Below are positions 19,827 through 28,174 of a stretch of 64,000 bases of DNA, piece after piece (position 1 is the first letter of the stretch; the number at the start of each line of letters is the position of its first letter). The notes below the pieces were generated by a model that worked only from the letters and a program-made list of their open reading frames with translations, made no database searches and was not told where the DNA came from. A program made the position numbers and the translations under genes. The DNA is taken from NCBI RefSeq assembly GCF_026619435.1, contig NZ_JAOVZQ010000001.1:3169501-3233500 (forward strand), in the 5' to 3' direction. This DNA is from Hoeflea ulvae (GTDB taxonomy: Bacteria; Pseudomonadota; Alphaproteobacteria; Rhizobiales; Rhizobiaceae).

Positions 19827-20732
19827 GTGGCGTCCCAAGTCATGACCAAACTCGACCCCGAATCGCGCGCCGCCGCCCGAGGGCTGAGTGACCTGACCAT
19901 CCGCAACCTGTTCATCATTCCGACAATTGCGTTCTTGATCATCTTCAACATTTTCCCGCTGCTCTATTCGCTGGCCTATTCGTTCACCGATTTCCGGGCA
20001 TCGACCAACGCGCCGGCAAATTTCGTCGGCCTGCAGAATTACCGTGACCTGCTCAGTGACCCTTTCATCTGGAAGAACTTCTCGATCACCGCGAAATATG
20101 TGCTGATCTCGGTCACCGGCCAGGTGTTCGTCGGCTTCGGCCTCGCCATGCTGCTCAACCGCTCGATTCCGGCCAAGGGGCTGATCACCACCCTGTTGCT
20201 GTTGCCGATGATGCTGTCGATGGCCGTGGTCGGGCTGTTCTGGAAACTGCTTTACGATCCCAATTTCGGCATCATCAACTATTTCCTCGGCCTCGACAAA
20301 TTCGAATGGCTGGCCGATCCGGACATGGCGCTCTACGCCATCGCCATTGTCGACATCTGGATGTGGGCGCCCTTCGTCATGCTGTTGTCGCTGGCCGGGC
20401 TGTCGGCGGTTCCAAAACATCTCTACGAGGCCGCCGAGATCGACCGCGCCTCGGGGCTTTACACCTTCTTCCGCATCACCCTGCCCCTGGTGGCGCCGAT
20501 CCTGATGATCGCCATCATTTTCCGCACCATGGAAGCCTTCAAGACTTTCGATCTGGCCTATGTGCTGTCGTCGCAGCCGACGACCGAGCTGATCGCCATC
20601 CGGCTCTACAAGATGGCGTTTCAGGAATGGCAGACCGGCATGTCCTCGGCGCTGGCCTACATCGTGCTCATCATGGTGGTGGCAATCACCAATATCTATG
20701 TGAAATACCTCAACAAAGTGAAGGCGCGCTAA
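19827..20732 (+). CDS. ABC sugar transporter permease (MalF-like)
   Basis: A 301-residue inner-membrane permease with six predicted helices. The first, IRNLFIIPTIAFLIIFNIFP, lies near residues 25-44. The cytoplasmic EAA-like loop that docks on the ATPase is visible as VPKHLYEAAEIDRASG near residues 195-210. The start is a GTG at 19827 with AAGGAA upstream; an ATG five codons later is possible. Its partner permease follows after one base. Typical of the MalF/UgpA class of carbohydrate importers. Confidence 0.92.
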   Translation: MASQVMTKLDPESRAAARGLSDLTIRNLFIIPTIAFLIIFNIFPLLYSLAYSFTDFRASTNAPANFVGLQNYRDLLSDPFIWKNFSITAKYVLISVTGQVFVGFGLAMLLNRSIPAKGLITTLLLLPMMLSMAVVGLFWKLLYDPNFGIINYFLGLDKFEWLADPDMALYAIAIVDIWMWAPFVMLLSLAGLSAVPKHLYEAAEIDRASGLYTFFRITLPLVAPILMIAIIFRTMEAFKTFDLAYVLSSQPTTELIAIRLYKMAFQEWQTGMSSALAYIVLIMVVAITNIYVKYLNKVKAR

Positions 20733-20733
20733 G

Positions 20734-21696
20734 ATGGCCGGCGTTCGTACCCCCCAGGAAAAATGGACGAACCGTGTGGCAATTGTCGCGGTGTTCGTTG
20801 CCCTCGCAATCATGCTGACCCCGATCTACTGGATCGCGGCCACCTCGTTCAAACCGCGCAATCTGGCGACCACCATTCCGCCGACGGTGGTGTTCCAGCC
20901 GACCGTGTCGCCCTTCGTCAAGCTGTTTACCAAGCGCTCGCAACTGCGCGACCAGCCAAGTGCGGAAGAATATGCCGCCGCCCCCTGGTGGGAGCAGATG
21001 GTGTTTGACGGCGGCGAGAAGGTTGTCCGCAACGGCAAGACCGGCGAGGTCCGCTCATCGGGCTATGGCGACCGCTTCACAAATTCGCTGATCATCTCGA
21101 TCGTCTCGACCATATTGGCGGTGTCAATGGGAACGCTGACCGCCTATGGCTTCAGCCGCTTCAAGGTGGCGGGCGAGGACGACTGGCTGTTCTTCATCCT
21201 GTCGACGCGCATGCTGCCGCCGGTGGTCGTCGCCATCCCGATGTTCCTGATGTACCGGGTGGTCGGGCTCAACGACACCCATCTGGGGCTGATCATCCTC
21301 TACACAGCCTTCAATCTGAGCTTTTCGGTGTGGATCATGAAGGGCTTCATCGACGAGATCCCGCGCGAATACGAGGAAGCAGCCCTTGTCGACGGCTACA
21401 CGAGGATGCAGGCCTTCTTCAAGGTGGTGCTGCCCGAGGCGCTGACCGGCATGGCGGCAACTGCGGTGTTCTGTTTCATCACCGCCTGGAACGAATATGC
21501 CTTCGCCCTGATCATGACCAACCGCAACGCCCAGACCGCGCCGCCCTATATCCCGTCCCAGGTCGGCAGCGGTCTGCCGGACTGGACCGTGATTGCCGCA
21601 GGCACATTGCTGTTCCTGATCCCGGTGGCGATCTTCACCTTCCTTCTGCGCAACCATCTGCTGCGCGGCATGTCCTTCGGAGCGATCCGCAAATGA
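20734..21696 (+). CDS. ABC sugar transporter permease (MalG-like) with enlarged periplasmic loop
   Basis: A 320-residue permease of the MalG/UgpE class. Helix 1 is near residues 15-38. The EAA loop IPREYEEAALVDGYTRMQAF is near residues 209-228. Between helix 1 and the conserved segment FTNSLIISIVSTIL there is a hydrophilic stretch (about residues 63-110, with TKRSQLRDQPSAEEY and a Gly/Lys-rich part) that is roughly 35 residues longer than in typical MalG proteins; it should face the periplasm. The stop overlaps the next start (ATGA). Confidence 0.92.
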   Translation: MAGVRTPQEKWTNRVAIVAVFVALAIMLTPIYWIAATSFKPRNLATTIPPTVVFQPTVSPFVKLFTKRSQLRDQPSAEEYAAAPWWEQMVFDGGEKVVRNGKTGEVRSSGYGDRFTNSLIISIVSTILAVSMGTLTAYGFSRFKVAGEDDWLFFILSTRMLPPVVVAIPMFLMYRVVGLNDTHLGLIILYTAFNLSFSVWIMKGFIDEIPREYEEAALVDGYTRMQAFFKVVLPEALTGMAATAVFCFITAWNEYAFALIMTNRNAQTAPPYIPSQVGSGLPDWTVIAAGTLLFLIPVAIFTFLLRNHLLRGMSFGAIRK

Positions 21697-21965
21697 GTTT
21701 TCGCAGCATCAACCAACGCTTCCTTGCCCCTGCGGCGCAGAGCCTGATGATCTTCGGCATCATCTCGCTGTGCCAGCCCTGGAGCCTGTTCCTGCACAAA
21801 TACGGCGTCACGCTGACGCTGATCGGACTGATCACCTTCATGATTACCTCGAAAATTGCCCCCGATCCCGAGCCCGAGGAAAGCTTCATCGACGAATCCC
21901 TCGACACGCTGGAAATCAATGACAAGGCCCCGAGCAGCGGCTCCGGCATCGCGGGGACCAACTGA
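21693..21965 (+). CDS. Small two-helix membrane protein encoded in the ABC transporter operon
   Basis: A 90-residue protein with two hydrophobic segments (about residues 17-31 and 37-52) and an acidic C-terminal tail (PEPEESFIDESLDTLEIND). The ATG overlaps the upstream permease stop (ATGA) and its TGA overlaps the next ATPase start (TGATG), so it is translationally locked into the operon and very likely real. I do not recognise a named family. The rhizobial glycerol importer operon glpSTPQV also has two ATPases plus a small membrane protein (DUF2160) of unclear role; this one may be functionally analogous. An accessory transporter subunit is inferred. Confidence 0.75.
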   Translation: MSFRSINQRFLAPAAQSLMIFGIISLCQPWSLFLHKYGVTLTLIGLITFMITSKIAPDPEPEESFIDESLDTLEINDKAPSSGSGIAGTN

Positions 21966-23053
21966 TGGCGCAGATCGACATTCGCAATGTGCAGAAATTC
22001 TTCGGCCACCTGCAGGTGCTCAAGGATCTGAACCTGACCATCGAGGACGGCGAATTCGTCGTCATGCTGGGCCAGTCCGGCGGCGGCAAGACCACCGCTC
22101 TGCGGGCAATCGCCGGGCTTGAAACCGTGACCTCGGGACAGATCCTGATCAATGGCACGGAAGTGCAGGATCGCAAGGCTGCCGACCGCGACATTGCCTT
22201 CGTGTTCCAGTCGTTCTCGCTCTACCCGCACATGACGGTGCGCGAGAACATAGCCTTCCCGCTGCGCGCTGTGCGGATGAACGCCGCTGACCGCGACAAG
22301 GCCGTCAACGAGGTCGCCGAGACCCTGCAGATCGCCGAACACCTCAACCGCAAGCCCTCGGCGCTGTCGGGCGGCGACATGCAGCGCGTGGCCATCGGCC
22401 GGGCGCTTGTGCGGCGTCCGCAGGCCTTGCTGATGGATGAGCCCCTGGGCGTGCTCGACGCCAAGCTGCGCGAGCAGATGCGCGCCGAGATCAAGCGCCT
22501 GCACATCGCCCGCGGTTCGACCTCGGTCTATGTCACCCATGACCAGATCGAGGCGATGAGCCTGGCCGACCGCATCGTCATCCTGCATGACGGCGTGCTG
22601 CAGCAGGTGGGAGCGCCCGATGAAGTCTATCTGCATCCCACCAACCTGTTCGTGGCCAAATTCGTCGGCTCGCCGGTGATGAATGTCAGCGATGTCCGCA
22701 TCACGGACGACACCGTCGCCCTTGATGGCGCGCAATCGGGTTTCCGCTTCCCGGCCGAGGCACTGGCCAATGTCCGCAATGCCGGCGTGCCGCTGGCACT
22801 GGGCATCCGCCCCGAAGCGGTGCTGCTGGCGCATGACCAGACCGACGGCTTCATCGAAGCCGTGACCACCAATATCGAGCCCCTGGGCAGTCACGATATC
22901 GTCGATGTCCGCGTCGGCAACACCTCGCTGCGCGCCCGCACGGCCAGCGGCTTCGTCTCCGGCGAGGGACAGCGGGTCTGGGTCAATCTGGCCCCTGCAC
23001 AAGCCCATTTCTTTGACACGGCCACCGGCCTCAATCTACGCGGAGCACACTGA
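21965..23053 (+). CDS. ABC sugar transporter ATP-binding protein 1 (UgpC/MalK-like, variant motifs)
   Basis: A 362-residue MalK-class ATPase with a nucleotide-binding domain (about 1-235) and a C-terminal regulatory TOBE/MOP-like region. Walker A is GQSGGGKTTAL near residues 37-47, the signature is LSGGDMQR near residue 136 (Asp where Gln or Glu is usual), Walker B/D-loop is LLMDEPLGVLD near residue 157 (Gly-Val where Ser-Asn/Ala is usual), and the switch is YVTHDQIEAM near residue 190. All catalytic residues are present. It is immediately followed by a second ATPase gene (TGATG overlap), so the transporter probably uses a heterodimer. Confidence 0.93.
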   Translation: MAQIDIRNVQKFFGHLQVLKDLNLTIEDGEFVVMLGQSGGGKTTALRAIAGLETVTSGQILINGTEVQDRKAADRDIAFVFQSFSLYPHMTVRENIAFPLRAVRMNAADRDKAVNEVAETLQIAEHLNRKPSALSGGDMQRVAIGRALVRRPQALLMDEPLGVLDAKLREQMRAEIKRLHIARGSTSVYVTHDQIEAMSLADRIVILHDGVLQQVGAPDEVYLHPTNLFVAKFVGSPVMNVSDVRITDDTVALDGAQSGFRFPAEALANVRNAGVPLALGIRPEAVLLAHDQTDGFIEAVTTNIEPLGSHDIVDVRVGNTSLRARTASGFVSGEGQRVWVNLAPAQAHFFDTATGLNLRGAH

Positions 23054-24123
23054 TGGCCGATATTGCGCTGAAAGGCATCACCAAGAAATTCGGCCCCAAC
23101 AGCGCCCTGCGGGAGCTGGACCTCGACATCAAGGACGGCGAGTTCTTCGTGCTGCTTGGACAGACCGGGGCCGGCAAGACCACCACCTTGCGGGTGATCG
23201 CCGGGCTGGAAATCCCCAATTCGGGCCAGGTGATGATCGATGGCAAGGACGCGACCAAATGGAACGCCGCCGAGCGCGACGTGGCGCTGGTGCTGCAGCA
23301 ATACTCGCTCTATCCGCGCCTGACCGTGCGCGGCAATCTGGAGTTTCCGCTGAAATCCAGGACGCAGAACTTCACCGCCGCCGAAATCAAGGAACGCGTC
23401 GACCGCGTCGCCGAAACCCTGCAGATCACCAAGCTGCTCGACCGCAAGGTCGAACGGCTGTCGGGCGGCGAAATGCAGCGGGTGTCGATCGGCCGCGCCA
23501 TCGTGCGCAAACCGCGGGTGTTCCTGATGGACGAGCCGCTGTCGGCGCTTGACGCCAATCTGCGCGACGTGCTGCGGGTGGAGCTCAAGAAGCTGCACAG
23601 CGAATTGGGCGCGACCTTCGTCTTCGTCACCCACGACCAGGTCGAGGCCATGTCGATGGGCGACAAGATCGGTGTGCTCAACAAGGGCAGACTGGTGCAG
23701 GTCGGCACCCCGTCGGAAATCTATGCCAGACCGATCAACACCTTTGTCGCCCGCTCGGTCGGCACCCCGCCGATGAACCTGCTGGATGGTACCCTGAGCG
23801 GATCAAATGCGGTTCTGGACGCCGGCAGTTTCAGCCTCCCGGTCACAGCCCCCGCCGGATCAGATGGTGCAAAGCTGCGCTTCGGCATCCGGCCGGAAGA
23901 TGTGCTGCTGGATTCCCAGGGACCGGCAACCGGCCGCGTCTTCGACATCGAAAACCACGGCGTGATCAAGATCCTGACGCTGGATGTCGGCGGCGTCCAC
24001 CTGCATGCCACGGTGTCGGCACAGACCAGGGTTCAGATCGACGAAACCGTGACATTCGGCTGGCGGCCCGACAAGGTGCTCTATTTCGATCCGGCAACCG
24101 GGCGCAATCTGGCACTGGCCTGA
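23053..24123 (+). CDS. ABC sugar transporter ATP-binding protein 2 (UgpC/MalK-like)
   Basis: A 356-residue paralogue of the preceding ATPase with canonical motifs: Walker A GQTGAGKTTTL near residues 36-46, signature LSGGEMQRVSIGRA near residue 136, Walker B LMDEPLSALDANLR near residue 158 and switch FVTHDQVEAM near residue 190. The C-terminal regulatory domain ends FGWRPDKVLYFDPATGRNL. Paired, non-identical ATPases in one sugar importer are unusual compared with single-MalK systems but occur in the rhizobial glycerol importer. The gene ends 40 bases from a convergent dehydrogenase gene. Confidence 0.93.
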   Translation: MADIALKGITKKFGPNSALRELDLDIKDGEFFVLLGQTGAGKTTTLRVIAGLEIPNSGQVMIDGKDATKWNAAERDVALVLQQYSLYPRLTVRGNLEFPLKSRTQNFTAAEIKERVDRVAETLQITKLLDRKVERLSGGEMQRVSIGRAIVRKPRVFLMDEPLSALDANLRDVLRVELKKLHSELGATFVFVTHDQVEAMSMGDKIGVLNKGRLVQVGTPSEIYARPINTFVARSVGTPPMNLLDGTLSGSNAVLDAGSFSLPVTAPAGSDGAKLRFGIRPEDVLLDSQGPATGRVFDIENHGVIKILTLDVGGVHLHATVSAQTRVQIDETVTFGWRPDKVLYFDPATGRNLALA

Positions 24124-24162
24124 GCCAGGCCGTATCGCTTCGGCCGGCGCGCGCAGAGCATG

Positions 24163-25137
24163 TCAGCCGAAGCGCCTTAGATATCTTTCCCAGGCAGTCG
24201 GGTTGCAGAAATTATCCGGCCGTTCGCCCGCCAGGATGCGCCTGGTTTCCATCACCACGCCCTGCCCCATGCGCAGCATGCTCTCCTCGGTGATGCCCGC
24301 CATATGCGGCGTCAGGATCACATTGTGCATCGCCAGATAGGGATGGTCGTCCGGCAAGGGCTGCGTGTCGAACACATCCAGCACCGCGCCGCCGATCCTG
24401 CCGCTCTCAAGCGCCGAAATCAGCGCCTGCTCATGAACCACCGGGCCCCGCGCGACATTGACGAGAATGGCGCCCGCAGACATCAGGCCAATCTCATCGG
24501 CTCCGATCATCCCCCGGGTGGCTTCGGTCAGCGGGCAGCACAGCACCACCACATCGCTCTGCGACAGCACATCGCGCAACGCCGCCGCCTGCGCGCCCTC
24601 GGGCAGAGCTTCGGGCCGGCTGGTCACGGCAAGAACCTTCATGCCGAACCCCGCATGGGCGATGCGAAACAGCGCATTGCCCACATTGCCCATGCCGACA
24701 ATGCCGAGCGTCCGGCCGCTGAGTTCCCGGCCATGGTCCGAATGCGCCCGCGCCTTGGTCCAGCCGTCCGATTTCAGATCGTGGCTCAGCTGCGGATAGC
24801 GGCGCAACAGCGCCAGCGCCGACCAGATGCAATGTTCGGCCACGGTCACCGCGTTGACGCCGGGCACATTGGCGACCAGCACACCGGCTGCCGTTGCCGC
24901 ATCAAGCGGGATCATGTCGAGCCCCGCGCCATGCCTTACCGCCGCCCGCAGGCCCGGTTCGCGGGCAAATATCTCCGCAGGAATTGGCGCCCGCACGACG
25001 ATGATCGACGCCCCGGCGCTTTCAGCCAGGATCGCCGCAGGCGACGGTTCGCTGGCCACCACCAGCGTGCCGAGGCTGCGCAGCTCCCCGGTCACTTGCG
25101 GATGCAGCGGATGGGTGGAGAAGATTTTCTCAGACAT
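24163..25137 (-). CDS. D-isomer-specific 2-hydroxyacid dehydrogenase family protein with catalytic Glu replaced by Gln
   Basis: A 324-residue protein of the D-2-hydroxyacid dehydrogenase family, expected to reduce 2-oxoacids (or oxidise 2-hydroxyacids) with NAD(P)H. The nucleotide motif GIVGMGNVG is at residues 145-153, followed by LSQSDVVVLCCPLT. The catalytic Arg230 (NVARGPVV) and His278 (LTPHMAG) are present. At the position of the conserved catalytic Glu (E. coli SerA Glu269) it has Gln259 (DVFDTQPLP); the 29-residue spacing from the Arg is the same as in SerA. The start MSEKIFSTHP overlaps the end of the GntR gene by 8 bases, indicating coupling. It is last in the TIM barrel-enolase-GntR unit. 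Confidence 0.88.
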   Translation of the reverse strand: MSEKIFSTHPLHPQVTGELRSLGTLVVASEPSPAAILAESAGASIIVVRAPIPAEIFAREPGLRAAVRHGAGLDMIPLDAATAAGVLVANVPGVNAVTVAEHCIWSALALLRRYPQLSHDLKSDGWTKARAHSDHGRELSGRTLGIVGMGNVGNALFRIAHAGFGMKVLAVTSRPEALPEGAQAAALRDVLSQSDVVVLCCPLTEATRGMIGADEIGLMSAGAILVNVARGPVVHEQALISALESGRIGGAVLDVFDTQPLPDDHPYLAMHNVILTPHMAGITEESMLRMGQGVVMETRRILAGERPDNFCNPTAWERYLRRFG

Positions 25138-25861
25138 GGACGCGTGGGGCGTTGCCCAGGCCAGTGTCCTGCTCGACGCCATTGTCCAGAATTTCCGTCC
25201 AGTAGCTTTGCGCGCGTCCCAGATGCGTGTTCATCAGCGCCTGGGCCAGAATGCTGTCGCGGCGGTACAGCGCCTCGAAGATCTGCTGATGCTCCTGGTG
25301 GGATTTGAGATTGCGGTCCGGCTTGCCGAAATAGATCGGCATGCGCTGCTCGCTGGCGGCATAAAAGCCCGAACAGATCTTGTAGAACATCTCGTTCTGG
25401 GTGGCGCGCACGATCTCGAGATGGAACTCGCCATCGAGCCGGTAGAGCCCCAGCCCGTCGGCGATCTGTTTTTCCGAGCGGTCGAGAATGTCGCGCAGCC
25501 GGTCAAGATTGTCCTCGGTGGCGCGTTGGGCTGCGAGTTCGGCGGCCTTGATCTCGTGGATCTTGCGCAATTCCACCGCTTCGAAGATCTGCCGCGCGTT
25601 GAGCTGGACGCCGGCGCGCGCCAGCAGCGCCATCGAGCTCAGCCCGGCTGCGTCCATGGTCAGGTAGATCCCGGATTTGGCGCGCCGTTCGATCAGTTGC
25701 ATGGCTTCCAGTATCGCCAGTGATTCCCGCACCTGGCCACGGCTCACGGCAAAATGCTCGGCCAGTTCCCGCTCCGAAGGCGCCTTGTTGCCATTGACGC
25801 TCGCCACCGCCACGATGTGCGCCACCAGGTTGGGCAAGAAATCAGTTTCGGAACTTGTCAT
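25130..25861 (-). CDS. GntR-family transcriptional regulator (FadR/FCD subfamily)
   Basis: A 243-residue regulator. The N-terminal winged helix (about 10-70) contains NGNKAPSERELAEHFAVSRG, QVRESLAILEAMQLIERR and a wing KSGIYLT. The C-terminal all-helical FCD domain has likely metal/ligand residues in LDGEFHLEIV, SHQEHQQIFEAL and NTHLGRA (Asp-His-His-His pattern), suggesting a small organic acid or sugar acid as effector. It overlaps the enolase-superfamily gene (ATGA) and the dehydrogenase gene, so it is expressed from the promoter upstream of 27976 and is probably autoregulated. FadR-family proteins recognise palindromes like TGGTNNNACCA; four such sites flank units of this island. Confidence 0.93.
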   Translation of the reverse strand: MTSSETDFLPNLVAHIVAVASVNGNKAPSERELAEHFAVSRGQVRESLAILEAMQLIERRAKSGIYLTMDAAGLSSMALLARAGVQLNARQIFEAVELRKIHEIKAAELAAQRATEDNLDRLRDILDRSEKQIADGLGLYRLDGEFHLEIVRATQNEMFYKICSGFYAASEQRMPIYFGKPDRNLKSHQEHQQIFEALYRRDSILAQALMNTHLGRAQSYWTEILDNGVEQDTGLGNAPRVHV

Positions 25862-27027
25862 AGGGGCCTTGCATAGGTCTGCAGAACGGCTTCGTTCATG
25901 GTGAATCCAAGTCCGGGTTTGTCCGGAATTTCGATCATTCCATCCCGCGCTTCGACAGTGTCGTCAATGATATCATGTATCATCGGATTGGCGCCAAGGG
26001 AAAACTCCACGGTAAAACTCGCCGGAGACGCCGCGCAGACATGCAATCCTGCGAAAAAGCACGGGGCGCCGGCCCATAGATGCGGCGCCAGCCGCAGATT
26101 GAAGGCCGAGGCAATGGTGCCGATGCGCATCGATTCGGTGATGCCGCCGCAAAAGGCGGGATCGGGCTGGAAGATGTCGGCCGCCCGCATCACCGCCAGG
26201 TCACGAAAGGCAAACCGCGTCGCCTCGCTCTCGCCCGTGGCGATCGGCACCGAAACCGACGCCCGCAACTCGGCGATACCCGCCTTGTCGTCGGCGATGA
26301 TCGGTTCCTCGAACCACGCAAGGTCGCAATCCGACACCAGATGCGCAAACCGCCGCGCACCGGCGACAGTGAAGGTGCCATGGGCGTCGACCGCCAGCTC
26401 GACGTCCGGCCCAAGTGCTGCGCGCGCGGCCTTGACCCGTAGCGCCGAGGCATGCGGCGACGCATCCATGGCGCCGACCCGCATCTTGACCGCTCTGAAG
26501 CCGCCGATATCGATATAGGATTTGAGCTGGTCGCCGATCTGGTCCGCGCCGGCCCATCCGCCCGACGCATAGGCAGGCATCCGATCCGCCTTGCGGCCGC
26601 CAAGCAGTTTCCACACCGGCTTTCCGTCAGCCTTGCCCAGAATGTCCCACAGCGCGATGTCGATGGCGCTGATCGCCGAGACCGTGAGCCCGCGCCGCGC
26701 CATTTCCGGCATGGCATGTCCGGCGCGGGCGGATTTTTCGGCGCGGACGCCATTGTAGAGGTCTTCCCAGATGAAGGTGACGTCGGCCGGATCGCGGCCG
26801 ATCAGCCGCGGCCCGAAATCCTCGTTGATCAGGTGAACCAGGGTCGCGTAATTGCCGGAGCTGCCGGCGGCATTCTTGCCCTCGCCCCAGCCGACCACGC
26901 CATCATCGGTCTCGATCCGCAGGATGGCGGCATCGAAGGTGCGCAGCGTTCCGAAATCGCTGGTGTGCTGGCGTGCTTGCTCGATCGGTATCTGGATCCA
27001 CCAAGCGCGGACGGATTTGATTTTCAT
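25858..27027 (-). CDS. Mandelate racemase/muconate lactonizing enzyme family protein (enolase superfamily), probable sugar-acid dehydratase
   Basis: A 389-residue enolase-superfamily enzyme. The capping domain is about residues 1-125, followed by the barrel. Catalytic-site residues by position: Lys181-x-Arg183 (VKMRVG), metal ligands Asp214 (VDAHG), Glu240 (WFEEP) and Glu266 (TGESE), and the Asp289 (QPD) and His316 (APHLW) dyad. This mandelate-racemase-subgroup arrangement fits abstraction of a proton alpha to a carboxylate, most often dehydration of an aldonic or uronic acid. The K-x-R in place of K-x-K narrows but does not fix the substrate. It is encoded between an epimerase-like gene and the GntR gene. 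Confidence 0.9.
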   Translation of the reverse strand: MKIKSVRAWWIQIPIEQARQHTSDFGTLRTFDAAILRIETDDGVVGWGEGKNAAGSSGNYATLVHLINEDFGPRLIGRDPADVTFIWEDLYNGVRAEKSARAGHAMPEMARRGLTVSAISAIDIALWDILGKADGKPVWKLLGGRKADRMPAYASGGWAGADQIGDQLKSYIDIGGFRAVKMRVGAMDASPHASALRVKAARAALGPDVELAVDAHGTFTVAGARRFAHLVSDCDLAWFEEPIIADDKAGIAELRASVSVPIATGESEATRFAFRDLAVMRAADIFQPDPAFCGGITESMRIGTIASAFNLRLAPHLWAGAPCFFAGLHVCAASPASFTVEFSLGANPMIHDIIDDTVEARDGMIEIPDKPGLGFTMNEAVLQTYARPL

Positions 27028-27043
27028 GGCAAGGGCCCTCGCC

Positions 27044-27072
27044 CTCCGCCGGCGGCAACCGCCGCCCCGGAG
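27044..27072 (-). other. Imperfect hairpin between epimerase-like and enolase-superfamily genes
   Basis: CTCCG..GGCGG-CAA-CCGCC..CGGAG forms two 5-base stems separated by an internal loop. It lies between the stop at 27089 and the start at 27027, close to the enolase-gene ribosome-binding region on the minus strand. It could affect relative expression; this is inference. Confidence 0.3.
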
Positions 27073-27088
27073 GAGCGCCTGATTCGGG

Positions 27089-27976
27089 TTACTTGATCAG
27101 CGGCAGCAGCGTTTCCGCTGTGATCCGCATCTGGTCCGAATAGAATTTTTCGGTGAGCAGGCTGGATCCGTGATCCTGGATGAATTTCAGCTGCTCGGGC
27201 GAGATGTCGACCGGGTCGCGCTCCACCATGTCGGGATAGATCGCCGCCGGCGTGCGGTCGACCGGTGCGACGAACTCGTTGGTGAGCGCGCCGTCATAGC
27301 CGATCTCCTTCAGCGTCTCGACGATCTTCGGCCAGTTGAGATGGCCGAGCCCCGCGGCAAAGCGGTTGTTGTCGGCGACATGGAAGTCGAACAGACGCCT
27401 GCCGGCCAGCCGAATGGCGTCATAGATGTCGGATTCTTCCATGTTGAGATGGTAAGCGTCGAGGCACACACCGCAATCGGGATGCACGGCGTCAGCCAGG
27501 GCCAGCGCCTGCGCACAGCGGTTGAAGATATAGGTCTCGAAACGGTTGAGCGGCTCGATGCCGATCTTCACCCCGACTTTCTGGGAATGCGCGAAACATT
27601 CCTTCGTGGCTTCAACCAGCCAGCCCCACTCTTCCTCCTCGGTCGCATCCGGCTGCACCTTGCCCACCGTTGCCGGAACCAGTGTGATCACCTCGCCTTC
27701 GAGCTCGCTGACCATGGTCAGCACGCTCTTGACGTAATCGACCGTGCGCGCGCGCTGGCCCTCGTCCTTGGCCGCCAGGTTGCGCTCGCCCAGGGTCAGC
27801 GTCACCGCCCCCCAGCAGCGAATGCCGTGCTCCTTGAGCAGCTTGCGGGTTTCCTTGGTGTCGTACTGGGTGGGCTCACCCGAAATCTCGATGCTTTCAT
27901 AGCCGAATTGCTTGATCCGGCGAAGCGTGACCTCAAGCGGCTCGGCCCGCATCCAGTTGTGAGTCGACAGGTGCAT
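27089..27976 (-). CDS. TIM-barrel sugar isomerase/epimerase, D-tagatose 3-epimerase-like
   Basis: A 295-residue xylose-isomerase-like TIM-barrel protein. The metal-site motifs resemble ketose 3-epimerases: IEPLNRFETYIFN (Glu, near residue 150), CLDAYHLNMEESD (Asp and His, near residue 183), FHVADNNR...G-G-LNW (His) and a late Glu in NEF near residue 246. The start MHLSTHNWMR has GGGAGG upstream; the frame is open 13 codons further without a better site. It is first in a four-gene unit (this gene, enolase superfamily, GntR, dehydrogenase) and divergent from a second epimerase-like gene. A ketose or 2-keto sugar-acid epimerase is likely; substrate unknown. Confidence 0.85.
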   Translation of the reverse strand: MHLSTHNWMRAEPLEVTLRRIKQFGYESIEISGEPTQYDTKETRKLLKEHGIRCWGAVTLTLGERNLAAKDEGQRARTVDYVKSVLTMVSELEGEVITLVPATVGKVQPDATEEEEWGWLVEATKECFAHSQKVGVKIGIEPLNRFETYIFNRCAQALALADAVHPDCGVCLDAYHLNMEESDIYDAIRLAGRRLFDFHVADNNRFAAGLGHLNWPKIVETLKEIGYDGALTNEFVAPVDRTPAAIYPDMVERDPVDISPEQLKFIQDHGSSLLTEKFYSDQMRITAETLLPLIK

Positions 27977-28034
27977 GATGATCCTCCCTTGCTGCAGGAC
28001 TCCTCCATCCTGCACTGTGTTGCATTACCTCTTC

Positions 28035-28072
28035 TGGTTAGACCAATTAAGCCCAAAATGGATTCTAATCAA
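28035..28072 (-). promoter_or_regulatory. Predicted promoter and GntR-type operator for the epimerase-enolase-GntR unit
   Basis: On the minus strand TTGATT (28072-28067) is followed after 17 bases by TAATTG (28049-28044), and the palindrome TGGTCTAACCA (28045-28035) begins inside this -10. It matches TGGTNNNACCA. A bound repressor would block polymerase, and since the unit includes the GntR gene this would give autoregulation. The operator is visible; the promoter assignment is inference. Confidence 0.6.
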
Positions 28073-28174
28073 GCCGACCACACCGAGAAATATTCCATGA
28101 ACGCCAGTCAAACGCGCTATTTTGGCACTTGCGCGCCGTTTGCAAACATGATTGCGTATCTCCTGTCGCTATTT

